Assembly: GCF_900104265.1 (NCBI RefSeq)
Contig: NZ_FNJJ01000011.1
Span: 1-64,000 of the forward strand
Length of the DNA: 64,000 bases
Origin: Ectopseudomonas guguanensis
Lineage (GTDB): Bacteria; Pseudomonadota; Gammaproteobacteria; Pseudomonadales; Pseudomonadaceae
Reading direction: 5' to 3'
Shown here: positions 9,457 to 18,138 of the stretch, in pieces
Numbering within the stretch: position 1 is the stretch's first letter
Layout: each line of letters begins with the position of its first letter
The notes under the pieces: model-generated
What the model saw: the letters and a program-made list of their open reading frames with translations, nothing else
Databases searched by the model: none
Told to the model about the DNA's origin: nothing
Translations under genes and position numbers: made by a program

Positions 9457-9794
9457 GCCGCAAGCCGCAGCCCGAAGTCCGTCAGGCCATCGCCCTCAAC
9501 TACGACGGGCAGAACGCGCCGGTGCTCAGCGCCAAGGGTGATGACGAACTGGCCGAAGCCATACTCGCCATTGCCCGCGAATACGAAGTGCCGATCTACG
9601 AGAATGCCGAGCTGGTGCGCCTGCTGGCGCGCCTGGAGCTGGGCGATGCCATTCCCGAAGCGCTGTATCGCTGCATCGCCGAGATCATTGCCTTCGCCTG
9701 GTATCTGCAAGGCAAGACCCCGCCTGGCTTCGAGGCAGACGGCGAGCGCGACGTCACCCCGCCACTGCCCCTGCTCAAGGGCCCGACGAACTGA
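9453..9794 (+). CDS. FlhB C-terminal-domain-like protein (FlhB2/FlhX type)
   Basis: A 113-residue soluble protein resembling the cytoplasmic FlhB export-switch domain: RQAIALNYDGQNAPVLSAKGDDELAEAILAIAREYEVPIYENAELVRLL aligns with the FlhB segment after its NPTH site. The NPTH autocleavage motif itself is absent, as in stand-alone FlhB-C homologues. Translationally coupled to the FliK-like gene, matching the known FliK-FlhB interaction. Its 3' end overlaps the convergent rhodanese gene by 20 bases. Confidence 0.85.
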   Translation: MSRKPQPEVRQAIALNYDGQNAPVLSAKGDDELAEAILAIAREYEVPIYENAELVRLLARLELGDAIPEALYRCIAEIIAFAWYLQGKTPPGFEADGERDVTPPLPLLKGPTN

Positions 9795-10218
9795 ACGCCA
9801 GCCGTTCGCCAGCACTGCCTTTGCCGCTGGGCATGTCAAACAGCTGCCAGGCGAAGTACCCGCCACGGAAATAGAACACGCGGGTAAAGCCCCAGGCCAC
9901 GGCCTGCTCCACGGCAAGCGCGCTCTGCAAACACACTTCGCTGTCGCAGTAGATGACCAGCGGTATCTCGCGGGGCCAGGGCGCGTGGGCCAGAGCGGCG
10001 AACTGCCCGCGCAGATCCAGGTGAATGGCCCCCTCGACATGGCCCCACTCCCACTCGCGGGCCGCCCGCACATCGATGAACAGCGCGCCATGGTCGTGCA
10101 GCTGCTTGGCCTGCATGACGTTGACCGTGATCGCGCCAGCCACCTGCAACGGCGCCTCCTGGGCGAAAAGCGGCTGACACAGCAGCCAGGCTGCCAACAG
10201 CATAACCAGACGATGCAT
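9775..10218 (-). CDS. Periplasmic rhodanese-like protein
   Basis: About 147 residues with a cleavable signal peptide (MHRLVMLLAAWLLCQPLFA) when started at the ATG at 10218, which has GGGGA five to six bases upstream. The rhodanese fold is shown by ALFIDVRAAREWEWGHVEGAIHL and the catalytic loop VIYCDSEVCLQSALA with the predicted persulfide cysteine. Substrate unknown. It sits at the end of the chemotaxis-side genes but has no evident functional link to them. Confidence 0.85.
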   Translation of the reverse strand: MHRLVMLLAAWLLCQPLFAQEAPLQVAGAITVNVMQAKQLHDHGALFIDVRAAREWEWGHVEGAIHLDLRGQFAALAHAPWPREIPLVIYCDSEVCLQSALAVEQAVAWGFTRVFYFRGGYFAWQLFDMPSGKGSAGERLAFSSSGP

Positions 10219-10357
10219 GATCAATCCCCGCGCTGAGCACAGTCGCACGAACCATTACCCTTGAGCGTAGATGGGTGCGAACAGGTTCTAGGATTGATTG
10301 CGCAGGCGACGAGGCCGGCTAAGAACGAGCGCGACTATGCGCTCCATGGAGACAAGG

Positions 10358-10780
10358 CTATTGCGGCTGACCTGCCCTGGGCTTGTGCAGACGGCTGATC
10401 AGCTCGGCCTCGGCCTTGCTCAGGCCGCAGGACTGGGTCAGGTCCTCGACGCTGGCCCCCATGCCCACCAGACGCGCCGCCTGGGTGAAGGACAGGCTGC
10501 TGGGATCGCGCTGCTCGATCTGGCTGACCTTGTCCGGCAATGGCGCCACCACCCGGCGCAGCTCATGCAACTCCTCGCCCATGCGGATACTGCCGGTCAG
10601 GTAGGTATCGAGGCGCTTGCTCAGTTCCTTGATTCGCGCATCGCGCGCGGCGTCACGCTTGGCCTGCTCGGCCAGCAGACGCTGCTGGTTGCGATACAGG
10701 CCATTGCAGACGATGCCCAGTGCCACGCATAGCAAGGCCAGGAAGGCCACGGCAGCAGCGAGCATGGCAAACTCGGACAT
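10358..10780 (-). CDS. DUF2802 membrane-anchored protein
   Basis: A 140-residue protein with one N-terminal membrane helix (residues 5-28), a charged coiled-coil-like stretch (about 35-85) and a conserved C-terminal part (FTQAARLVGMGASVEDLTQSCGLSKAEAELISRLH) that looks like a small helix-turn-helix. This matches the DUF2802 family next to cheW in Pseudomonas. Three bases separate it from the cheW stop, so it is in the chemotaxis transcript. Function unknown. Confidence 0.85.
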   Translation of the reverse strand: MSEFAMLAAAVAFLALLCVALGIVCNGLYRNQQRLLAEQAKRDAARDARIKELSKRLDTYLTGSIRMGEELHELRRVVAPLPDKVSQIEQRDPSSLSFTQAARLVGMGASVEDLTQSCGLSKAEAELISRLHKPRAGQPQ

Positions 10781-10783
10781 GGC

Positions 10784-11263
10784 TCAGATGCTCTCCAGCT
10801 CCGACCACTCTTCCTCGCTCATCATCTTGTCCAGCTCGACCAGGATCAGCAGCTCGCCGTTCTTGTTGCACACGCCCTGGATGAACTTGGCCGACTCGTC
10901 GTTACCGACGTTCGGTGCGGTCTCGATCTCGGACTGACGCAGATAGACCACTTCGGCCACGCTGTCGACCAGGATGCCGACCACCTGCTTGTCCGCTTCG
11001 ATGATGACGATACGGGTGTTGTCGGTGACCGGTGCCGAGCCCAGGCCGAAGCGCTGGCGGGTATCGATCACGGTCACCACGTTGCCGCGCAGGTTGATGA
11101 TGCCCAGCACGTAGCTCGGAGCACCCGGTACCGGGGCGATCTCGGTGTAGCGCAGGACTTCCTGCACCTGCATCACGTTGATGCCATAGGTCTCGTTGTC
11201 CAGGCGAAAGGTCACCCACTGCAGAATCGGATCTTCGGCACCTTGTGCAGAACTTTTCTTCAT
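10784..11263 (-). CDS. cheW: Chemotaxis coupling protein CheW
   Basis: A 159-residue CheW domain protein: WVTFRLDNETYGINVMQVQEVLRYTEIAPVPGAPSYVLGIINLRG and VIDTRQRFGL are the classical core. It links CheA to chemoreceptors in the polar array. Located downstream of parP in the same direction. Confidence 0.96.
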   Translation of the reverse strand: MKKSSAQGAEDPILQWVTFRLDNETYGINVMQVQEVLRYTEIAPVPGAPSYVLGIINLRGNVVTVIDTRQRFGLGSAPVTDNTRIVIIEADKQVVGILVDSVAEVVYLRQSEIETAPNVGNDESAKFIQGVCNKNGELLILVELDKMMSEEEWSELESI

Positions 11264-11357
11264 GTCCCTAGCCTCGTCAAAAACCGCTCAGCGCGGCATG
11301 TGCGGTCGACCCGCTTGTCATCAACTATAGAGCCCGTTGGCACAGACCCACCAATTC

Positions 11358-12182
11358 TCAATGCACTTTTCCAGCATTCAGGCGTTTCGCCGCACCGCTG
11401 GCGATAAGCTCGGCCAGCGCCGCCACGTCGAGCAGTGCGCACATGTGTTCGATCACCGTGCCGGCCAGCCAGGGCCGCTGGGTACGCTGGCTGCGCCACT
11501 TGACCTCGCTGGGGTCCAGACGAATCGAGCGGCTGACCTGATGCACCGCCAGCCCCCACTCGTAACCCTGTACCGAAATCACGTACTGCAAGCCTTCGCG
11601 GAAGTCCTCGCGGTAGCGATCCGGCATCACCCAGCGCGCGGTGTCCAGCACCTTCAGGTTGCCGGCCTGGCTCGGCAGGATACCGAGGAACCAGTCGGGC
11701 TGACCGAACAGCGGGGTCAGCTCCTGGCCTTCGAGCGGATAGATCGAGCCCAGGCAGATCAGCGGCACGGCCAGGGTCAGCCCGGCGACATCGAACAGCA
11801 GGCACTCGAACGGCTCTTCGGCCCAGGTCGGGCGACCATCGGCGAGCAAGGCCGCCGGTTGCGGCGTCCGTTCGGCCAGGCTGGCAACCTCTGGCGGCGC
11901 CTCCTCGATCACCGGCGTCCTTACCGGAGCGAGCAACTCCACCGGCGCAACGGTAACCTGCACCTGCGGCTCGACCACCGCCGCGAGGGCAACGGGAGCC
12001 ACCACGGGCGCGACCGGCTCGGCCAGCCGCGCATCACGCACCTGTTCCTCGAGCACCGCGGCCTCGAACTCGTCGAGGCTGACGGACATCTCCAGCTCGG
12101 CCGCGGCTTCCTGCAGCAGCCCATCGAGATAGGACTGCAGGGCCAGCTGGGAGCGTGTGGCGGTGGCGAGGTTACGACTCAT
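11358..12182 (-). CDS. parP: ParP-like CheW-domain polar array protein
   Basis: A 274-residue protein with a short helical N-terminus (LQSYLDGLLQEAAAELE), an Ala/Pro/Val-rich linker (about 60-130) and a C-terminal CheW-like domain (FECLLFDVAGLTLAVPLICLGSI ... GLAVHQVSRSIRL). The neighbourhood parC-parP-cheW is the same as in Vibrio, where ParP joins chemotaxis arrays to the polar ParC and stabilises CheA through its array-integration domain. The symbol is assigned by this synteny and architecture. Confidence 0.8.
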   Translation of the reverse strand: MSRNLATATRSQLALQSYLDGLLQEAAAELEMSVSLDEFEAAVLEEQVRDARLAEPVAPVVAPVALAAVVEPQVQVTVAPVELLAPVRTPVIEEAPPEVASLAERTPQPAALLADGRPTWAEEPFECLLFDVAGLTLAVPLICLGSIYPLEGQELTPLFGQPDWFLGILPSQAGNLKVLDTARWVMPDRYREDFREGLQYVISVQGYEWGLAVHQVSRSIRLDPSEVKWRSQRTQRPWLAGTVIEHMCALLDVAALAELIASGAAKRLNAGKVH

Positions 12183-12212
12183 GACAGGAACCCAAGATAA
12201 GATCTTTACAGC

Positions 12213-12240
12213 CTATCGGCCGCAGCATGCCCCGACTTGA
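12213..12240 (-). promoter_or_regulatory. Candidate sigma-28 (FliA) promoter for parP-cheW
   Basis: On the minus strand GCCGATAG (12220 to 12213) is a 7/8 match to the FliA -10 box GCCGATAA. The -35 region reads TCAAG, one mismatch from TAAAG, with spacing one base longer than ideal. It is 31 bases upstream of the parP ATG. Confidence 0.45.
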
Positions 12241-12268
12241 GTGACGCAGTTCAACACAGACGCTCATT

Positions 12269-13057
12269 TCAAGCCACCTGCGCCGCCGGCTGATGGCTGA
12301 GCAGATGCTTGAGCAGCGCCCGGTAGGCGATCACGCCACGACTGTTCGCATCGAACTGCGAAGGTGTGCGCCCTGCCCGGCTGGCATCGCGTAAACGGGT
12401 ATCGACCGGAATGTAGGCCGGCCACAGATGATCGGGGTAGGTATTGCGCAGCACCCGCAGCGTACTCATGGACGCCTGGGTGCGCCGATCGAACAGCGTC
12501 GGCACTATGGTGTAGGGCAGCGCCTGCTTGCGCGAGCGGTTGATCATCGCCAGCGTGGTGACCATGCGCTCCAGGCCCTTGACCGCGAGAAATTCGGTCT
12601 GCACCGGGATCACCAGCTGCTGGCTGGCCGCCAGGGCGTTGACCATCAGCACGCCGAGCAGCGGCGGGCTGTCGATGACGGCGTGATCGAAATCCTCCCA
12701 CAGCTGCGCCAGGCTCTTGGCGATCACCAGGCCCAGGCCGCTCTGCCCCGGCGACTGACGCTCGAGCGTGGCCAGCGCCGTGCTCGACGGCAGCAAGGCG
12801 ATGTTCTCGTGGCTGGTGCCATGCAGCAACTGCTTGGGCAGGCCTTGCGGCACGTTGCCCTGGTGCAGGAACAGATCGAAGCAGCTGTGCTCCAGCGCAT
12901 CGGGATCATGGCCGAAATAACTGGTCATCGACCCATGGGGGTCGAGATCGACCACGACCACGCGTTTACCGGCGTCGGCCAACAGGCCCGCCAGCGCGAT
13001 GGAGGTGGTGGTCTTGCCGACCCCACCCTTCTGATTGGCTACTGCCCAGACTTTCAT
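12269..13057 (-). CDS. parC: ParC-like ParA-family ATPase for chemotaxis array positioning
   Basis: A 262-residue P-loop ATPase with deviant Walker A KGGVGKTTTS (residues 10-19), DLDPHGSMTSYFG and IDSPPLLGVLMVNAL. Located between motD and parP as in polar chemotaxis operons. ParC homologues recruit chemotaxis arrays to the cell pole and ensure inheritance at division. A plasmid ParA is excluded by context. Confidence 0.85.
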   Translation of the reverse strand: MKVWAVANQKGGVGKTTTSIALAGLLADAGKRVVVVDLDPHGSMTSYFGHDPDALEHSCFDLFLHQGNVPQGLPKQLLHGTSHENIALLPSSTALATLERQSPGQSGLGLVIAKSLAQLWEDFDHAVIDSPPLLGVLMVNALAASQQLVIPVQTEFLAVKGLERMVTTLAMINRSRKQALPYTIVPTLFDRRTQASMSTLRVLRNTYPDHLWPAYIPVDTRLRDASRAGRTPSQFDANSRGVIAYRALLKHLLSHQPAAQVA

Positions 13058-13139
13058 CTTCTCTCATCCTCCCGGCACGAAGCGCTCAGGCCGAGAATGG
13101 CTGTCGCATGCACACAGCAGGCGACTGGGATTTGACGGC

Positions 13140-13949
13140 TCACGACTGTGGAACCCCCGACGCAGACGCCGGTGCAGGTTGCGTGCCAGCCTCCGACTGC
13201 TGGGTCGCGGCACTGCCCGCGCCACGTCGCGTGTCGAGGTTGCGCGAAACCACCAGCACCACCCGGCGATTGCGCGCCCGGCCTTCGGCCGAGGCGTTAT
13301 CGGCCACAGGCTGGAATTCGCCATAGCCTACCGCCGCCAGACGCGAAGGATCGACACCATCCATGGCCAGCATACGCACGATGCTCGCCGCGCGCGCCGA
13401 CGACAGCTCCCAGTTGGTCGGATACTGGGCGGTCTGGATCGGCAGGTTGTCGGTGAACCCCTCGACCTTGACCGGATTCTGATACGGCGCCAGGATTTTG
13501 GCGACCTTTTCGATGATGTCGAACGCCTGATTGTTCGGAATGGCATCGCCGCTGGGAAACAACAGGCTGGAGCTGAGCTCGATCTCGATCCACATTTCGT
13601 TGCCGCGCACGGTCAACTGATCGGCCTTGATCAACTCGCCGAACGCCTCACGCACGCTGGAAGCGATGCTCTGCAGGGACGAGTCCGCACTGGGATCGTC
13701 CATCGAGGTGTTCTCCGGCTCGCTGGTACGCGGCCGCTCCTCGCCCACCGGTATGGGCTTGATCGAGCGGTCCGGCTGGTTGAACACGCCGGTCAGCGAC
13801 TCCGAGAGAATCTTGTACTTGCCTTCGTTGATCGAGGAGATCGAGTACATCACCACGAAGAAGGCGAACAGCAAGGTGATGAAGTCGGCGTAGGACACCA
13901 GCCAGCGCTCGTGATTCTCGTGCTCCTCATGTTGCCGCCTGCGCGCCAT
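13140..13949 (-). CDS. motD: Flagellar stator protein MotD (MotB family)
   Basis: A 269-residue protein with the MotB plug/TM segment WLVSYADFITLLFAFFVVMYSISSINEGKY, including the proton-binding Asp, and an OmpA-like peptidoglycan domain (VEGFTDNLPIQTAQYPTNWELSSARAASIVRML). The Thr/Pro/Ala-rich C-terminus is disordered. With MotC it forms the second Pseudomonas stator, important on viscous surfaces. Confidence 0.94.
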   Translation of the reverse strand: MARRRQHEEHENHERWLVSYADFITLLFAFFVVMYSISSINEGKYKILSESLTGVFNQPDRSIKPIPVGEERPRTSEPENTSMDDPSADSSLQSIASSVREAFGELIKADQLTVRGNEMWIEIELSSSLLFPSGDAIPNNQAFDIIEKVAKILAPYQNPVKVEGFTDNLPIQTAQYPTNWELSSARAASIVRMLAMDGVDPSRLAAVGYGEFQPVADNASAEGRARNRRVVLVVSRNLDTRRGAGSAATQQSEAGTQPAPASASGVPQS

Positions 13950-13961
13950 GGCATGCCTCCA

Positions 13962-14702
13962 TCAGTCCATGAAGCCTTGCAGCTTCAGTTCGATGGAACG
14001 CGGGTTCTCACCCTCGGCGATGGACAGGATGCCTTCGAGGAGCATCTCGCGGTAGCGCGACTGGCGCAACGCGATGGATTTGAGCTTGTTGCCGGCCGGC
14101 AACAGCAGCAGGTTGGCGAAACCGACACCGTAGATGGTGGCGACGAAGGCCACGGCGATACCACTGCCGAGCATGCTCGGATCGGCCAGGTTGCCCATCA
14201 CGTGGATCAGCCCCATCACCGCGCCGATGATGCCGATGGTCGGCGCATAGCCGCCCATGCTCTCGAACACCTTGGCGGCCTGGATATCCCGCGCCTCCTG
14301 GGTGTACAGATCCACCTCCAGAATGCTGCGGATGGACTCGGGCTCGGCACCGTCGACCAGCAACTGCAGGCCCTTGCGCGCATAGGGATCGGGCTCGGCA
14401 TCGGCCACCGCCTCCAGGCCCAGCAGGCCCTCCTTGCGCGCTACCATGCTCCAGCCGACCACACGATTGATGCCGCCGACCAGATCGATACGTGGCGGAA
14501 AGAAGATCCAGCGCAGGATGCCCATGGCACGCTTGAACACCTGCACCGGAGCCTGCAGGAAGGCTGCACCGAGGGTACCGCCGATGACGATCAGCGCCGC
14601 CGGTCCGTTGAGCAGCGCACCGGCATGCCCGCCTTCGAGATAGTTGCCGCCGAGAATCGCGACGAAGGCCAGAATGACGCCGATTAGGCTCAGTACATCC
14701 AT
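13962..14702 (-). CDS. motC: Flagellar stator protein MotC (MotA family)
   Basis: A 246-residue four-helix membrane protein with MotA features: MDVLSLIGVILAFVAILGGNYLEGG, the cytoplasmic loop LLGLEAVADAEPDPYARKGLQLLVDG, and APTIGIIGAVMGLIHVMGNL. It pairs with MotD, 12 bases downstream, and follows cheB as in other Pseudomonas. Confidence 0.95.
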   Translation of the reverse strand: MDVLSLIGVILAFVAILGGNYLEGGHAGALLNGPAALIVIGGTLGAAFLQAPVQVFKRAMGILRWIFFPPRIDLVGGINRVVGWSMVARKEGLLGLEAVADAEPDPYARKGLQLLVDGAEPESIRSILEVDLYTQEARDIQAAKVFESMGGYAPTIGIIGAVMGLIHVMGNLADPSMLGSGIAVAFVATIYGVGFANLLLLPAGNKLKSIALRQSRYREMLLEGILSIAEGENPRSIELKLQGFMD

Positions 14703-14727
14703 GCCGATGCACCCGACTTAGCGATCG

Positions 14728-15861
14728 TCACTGGCAGGCCTCGGTCAGGTGTCGACCGATATCGTCCAGGCCGTAGACCGCGTCGGCCAGATTGGCTTTG
14801 ACCACCGCCATGGGCATGCCGTAGATCACGCAGCTGGCTTCGTCCTGGGCCCACACCTGGCTGCCGCCCTGCTTGAGCAGGCGCGCACCCTCGCGGCCAT
14901 CGGCGCCCATGCCGGTCAGCACCACGGCCAGCACCTTGTCGCCATAGGACTTGGCCGCGGAACCGAAGGTGATGTCGACGCACGGCTTGTAGTTGAGGCG
15001 CTCGTCGCCCGGCAGGATCTTCACCGCACCGCGCGCATCGACCATCATCTGCTTGCCGCCAGGGGCCAGCAGGGCCAGGCCGGGACGCAGGATATCGCCG
15101 TCCTCGGCTTCCTTGACCTGAATGCGGCACAGCTTGTCCAGACGCTCGGCGAAGGCCTTGGTGAAGGCCGCCGGCATGTGCTGGATCAGCACGATGGGCG
15201 CCGGGAAATTGGCTGGCAGCTGGGTCAGCACGCGCTGCAGCGCCACCGGACCACCGGTGGAGGTGCCTATGGCCACCAGCTTGTAAGCCTTGCGCTTGGG
15301 CGCAGGCGATGCCGATGCACCGCCCGCGGTCGGCGCAGGACGCGCAGGCGCAACGGGAGCAGGCGCCGCCGGACGCGTCGAGACAGCAGGACGACTAGTC
15401 GGCGCCACGCTCGGACTGGCCGCAGTCGGCGCCGGAGCCACCGCGGCCGAGCTGAAACGACGGTTGCTGCGCGCGATGCTGTGCACCTTCTCGCAGAGCA
15501 TCTGCTTGACCTTCTCGGGGTTGCGCGAGATGTCCTCGAAATTCTTCGGCAGGAAATCCACCGCACCGGCGTCCAGCGCATCGAGGGTGACGCGCGCGCC
15601 TTCGTGGGTCAGCGAGGAGAACATCAATACCGGCGTCGGGCAGCGCTGCATGATGTTTCGTACCGCGGTGATGCCGTCCATCATCGGCATCTCGTAATCC
15701 ATGGTGATCACGTCGGGCTTGAGCGCCAACGCCTGATCGATGGCTTCGCGCCCGTTGGTGGCCGTGCCCACGACCTGAATGCTGGGGTCAGCAGACAGGA
15801 TTTCCGAAACGCGCCGGCGGAAGAAACCGGAGTCGTCCACCACCAGAACCTTAACAGCCAT
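14728..15861 (-). CDS. cheB: Chemotaxis protein-glutamate methylesterase CheB
   Basis: A 377-residue two-domain protein. The receiver domain ([13 protein letters not shown], phosphoacceptor in [13 protein letters not shown]) is joined by a Pro/Ala-rich linker (about 145-190) to the methylesterase domain with catalytic [16 protein letters not shown] and [11 protein letters not shown]. It demethylates and deamidates chemoreceptors. Start chosen at MAVKVL (15861), with GGAG spaced seven bases; a GTG two codons earlier is less likely. Confidence 0.95.
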   Translation of the reverse strand: MAVKVLVVDDSGFFRRRVSEILSADPSIQVVGTATNGREAIDQALALKPDVITMDYEMPMMDGITAVRNIMQRCPTPVLMFSSLTHEGARVTLDALDAGAVDFLPKNFEDISRNPEKVKQMLCEKVHSIARSNRRFSSAAVAPAPTAASPSVAPTSRPAVSTRPAAPAPVAPARPAPTAGGASASPAPKRKAYKLVAIGTSTGGPVALQRVLTQLPANFPAPIVLIQHMPAAFTKAFAERLDKLCRIQVKEAEDGDILRPGLALLAPGGKQMMVDARGAVKILPGDERLNYKPCVDITFGSAAKSYGDKVLAVVLTGMGADGREGARLLKQGGSQVWAQDEASCVIYGMPMAVVKANLADAVYGLDDIGRHLTEACQ

Positions 15862-15906
15862 ACACACTCCTAGACGGCGCGAAGCCAGGGCCCGCGCCGC
15901 GAAACA

Positions 15907-18126
15907 TCAGAAACGTCGAGCGTAGCGCTTGAGCATGCTCGGTACGTCGAGAATCAATGCGATGCGACCGTCGCCGGTAATGGTGGCGCCGGACATCCCG
16001 GGCGTGCCCTGGAGCATCTTGCCCAGCGGCTTGATTACCACTTCCTCCTGGCCGACCAATTGATCGACGACAAAGCCGATGCGTTGACTGCCGACGGTAA
16101 GGATCACCACATGACCCTCGCGCTGCCCCTCATGGAAGGCCTGCGGCACCAGCCAGCGCTTGAGGTAGAACAGCGGCAGCGCCTTGTCGCGCACGATGAC
16201 CACTTCCTGGCCGTCGACCACGTTGGTGCGCGACAGATCGAGGTGGAAGATCTCGTTGACGTTGACCAGCGGGAAGGCGAAGGCCTGGTTCTCCAGCATC
16301 ACCATCAGCGTCGGCATGATCGCCAGGGTCAGCGGCACCTTGATGACGATCTTCGAACCCTGGCCCTTCTGCGAGAACACGTTGACCGTGCCGTTGAGCT
16401 GGGAAATCTTGGTCTTCACCACGTCCATGCCCACGCCGCGGCCGGACACGTCGGAAATCTCGGTCTTGGTCGAGAAGCCCGGGGCGAAGATCAGGTTGTA
16501 GCATTCGAACTCGTTCAGTCGTTCGGCCGCGTCCTTGTCCAGCAGGCCCTTCTCCACGGCCTTGGCTCGCAGCACATCGGCGTCCATGCCCTTGCCGTCA
16601 TCGGTGATCGACAGGAGGATGTGGTCGCCTTCCTGCTCGGCGGACAGCACCACGCGGCCGGCGCGGGCCTTGCCGGCCTTCTCGCGCTCTTCCGGGGTCT
16701 CCACGCCATGGTCGACGGCGTTACGCACCAGGTGCACCAGCGGGTCGGCCAGGGCCTCGACCAGGTTCTTGTCGAGGTCGGTTTCCTCGCCCACCAGCTC
16801 GAGGTTGATTTCCTTCTTCAGGTTGCGCGCCAGATCGCGGACCAGACGCGGGAAGCGGCCGAAAACCTTCTTGATCGGCTGCATGCGGGTCTTCATGACC
16901 GAGGTCTGCAGGTCGGCGGTCACCACATCCAGGTTCGATACGGCCTTGGACATGGCCTCGTCACCGCTGTTGAGCCCCAGGCGTACCAGGCGGTTACGCA
17001 CCAGCACCAGCTCGCCGACCATGTTCATGATCTCGTCGAGGCGTGCGGTATCGACCCGTACGGTGGTTTCCGCTTCGCTCGCCGGCGGAGCCTTGTCGGC
17101 GGACGCGGGCGCGGCGGCGGCACGCGCAGCAGCGGGCTCGGCCCTGGCCGGCGCCGGGCTGGCAGGTGCCGCGGCCTTGGGCGCTGCAGCCGGCTTGGCA
17201 GCGGATGCAGGAGCGGCTACCGGCTCGCTGGGTGGCACGAACTTGCCCTTGCCGTGCAACTGATCGAGCAGCGATTCGAACTCGTCGTCAGTGATCTCGT
17301 CACTGGCCGGTGCGGGCGCTGCGGCCACGGCAGCCGGCGCCGCGGCCTCGGCAGCAGCGGAGAACTGGCCCTTGCCGTGCAGCTGATCGAGCAGCGCTTC
17401 GAATTCGTCGTCGGTTATATCGTCGCTCGCCGCCGCAGCAGCCGGCGCAGCGGCGACGCTTGCACTGGCAGAGGTCTCGACCGCGCCGGAAAACTGACCC
17501 TTGCCATGCAGCTGATCGAGCAGCGACTCGAACTCGTCATCGGTGATCTCGTCACCGCCAGCGCCCTGCTCGCTCGGCGCGGCCGCCGGCGCATCACCCA
17601 GCGCGTCGAGCAGTTGCTCGAATTCGCTGTCGGTGATGTCACCCGTGGCCACGGGCGGCGCGACCGGCTGGGGCTCCGGCTCCGGCTCGGGTTGCGCCAC
17701 GGCCTGCGCTACGGGCGCAGGGGCAGCCTCGCTGCCGCCCGGCTCGGCCAGGCGCGACAGGGCCGCGAGAAGTTCTGGCAACGCGGGCGTCGGCTCGCGA
17801 CGCTCACGCACCTCGCCGAACATGCCATTGACTGCATCAAGAGCCTCGAGCACCACATCCATCAGCTCCGAATCGACGCGACGCTCACCCTTGCGCAGGA
17901 TGTCGAAGACGTTTTCGGCGATATGGCAGCACTCCACCAGCTCGTTGAGCTGGAGGAAGCCCGCTCCGCCCTTGACGGTATGGAAACCGCGAAAGATGGC
18001 ATTGAGCAGGTTCATGTCGTCCGGTCGGCTTTCCAGCTCGACCAACTGTTCGGACAACTGTTCGAGAATCTCGCCGGCCTCTACCAGGAAATCCTGGAGG
18101 ATCTCTTCATCGGCGCCGAAGCTCAT
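15907..18126 (-). CDS. cheA: Chemotaxis histidine kinase CheA
   Basis: A 739-residue kinase. The P1 HPt domain has the phosphorylated His at about 49 (FHTVKGGAGFL). No ordinary P2 domain is visible; residues 110-350 are Ala/Pro-rich and hold four copies of an acidic motif (ITDxEFExLLDxL, three followed by HGKG) at about 163, 192, 236 and 277. Then come P3 dimerisation (RLDEIMNMVGELVLVRNRL), the P4 ATPase (VRNAVDHGVE, DDGKGM, GRGVGMDVV) and P5 CheW-like domain. It phosphorylates CheY and CheB at the polar array. A GGAG lies nine bases before the ATG. Confidence 0.96.
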   Translation of the reverse strand: MSFGADEEILQDFLVEAGEILEQLSEQLVELESRPDDMNLLNAIFRGFHTVKGGAGFLQLNELVECCHIAENVFDILRKGERRVDSELMDVVLEALDAVNGMFGEVRERREPTPALPELLAALSRLAEPGGSEAAPAPVAQAVAQPEPEPEPQPVAPPVATGDITDSEFEQLLDALGDAPAAAPSEQGAGGDEITDDEFESLLDQLHGKGQFSGAVETSASASVAAAPAAAAASDDITDDEFEALLDQLHGKGQFSAAAEAAAPAAVAAAPAPASDEITDDEFESLLDQLHGKGKFVPPSEPVAAPASAAKPAAAPKAAAPASPAPARAEPAAARAAAAPASADKAPPASEAETTVRVDTARLDEIMNMVGELVLVRNRLVRLGLNSGDEAMSKAVSNLDVVTADLQTSVMKTRMQPIKKVFGRFPRLVRDLARNLKKEINLELVGEETDLDKNLVEALADPLVHLVRNAVDHGVETPEEREKAGKARAGRVVLSAEQEGDHILLSITDDGKGMDADVLRAKAVEKGLLDKDAAERLNEFECYNLIFAPGFSTKTEISDVSGRGVGMDVVKTKISQLNGTVNVFSQKGQGSKIVIKVPLTLAIMPTLMVMLENQAFAFPLVNVNEIFHLDLSRTNVVDGQEVVIVRDKALPLFYLKRWLVPQAFHEGQREGHVVILTVGSQRIGFVVDQLVGQEEVVIKPLGKMLQGTPGMSGATITGDGRIALILDVPSMLKRYARRF

Positions 18127-18138
18127 ATTGTGTGCTCC

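Noticed and set aside
11279..11296. Hairpin CCGC-gctga-GCGG with T run between parP and cheW
   Set aside because: Only four base pairs; too weak to call a terminator within a chemotaxis operon.
12269..13057. ParA-like gene as evidence of a plasmid or partition locus
   Set aside because: It is within the che/mot operon and next to parP; no parB or parS is visible.
17239..17640. Regularly spaced DNA repeats that could be taken for a CRISPR array
   Set aside because: They are in-frame protein motifs inside cheA with codon-level variation, and no cas genes are nearby.
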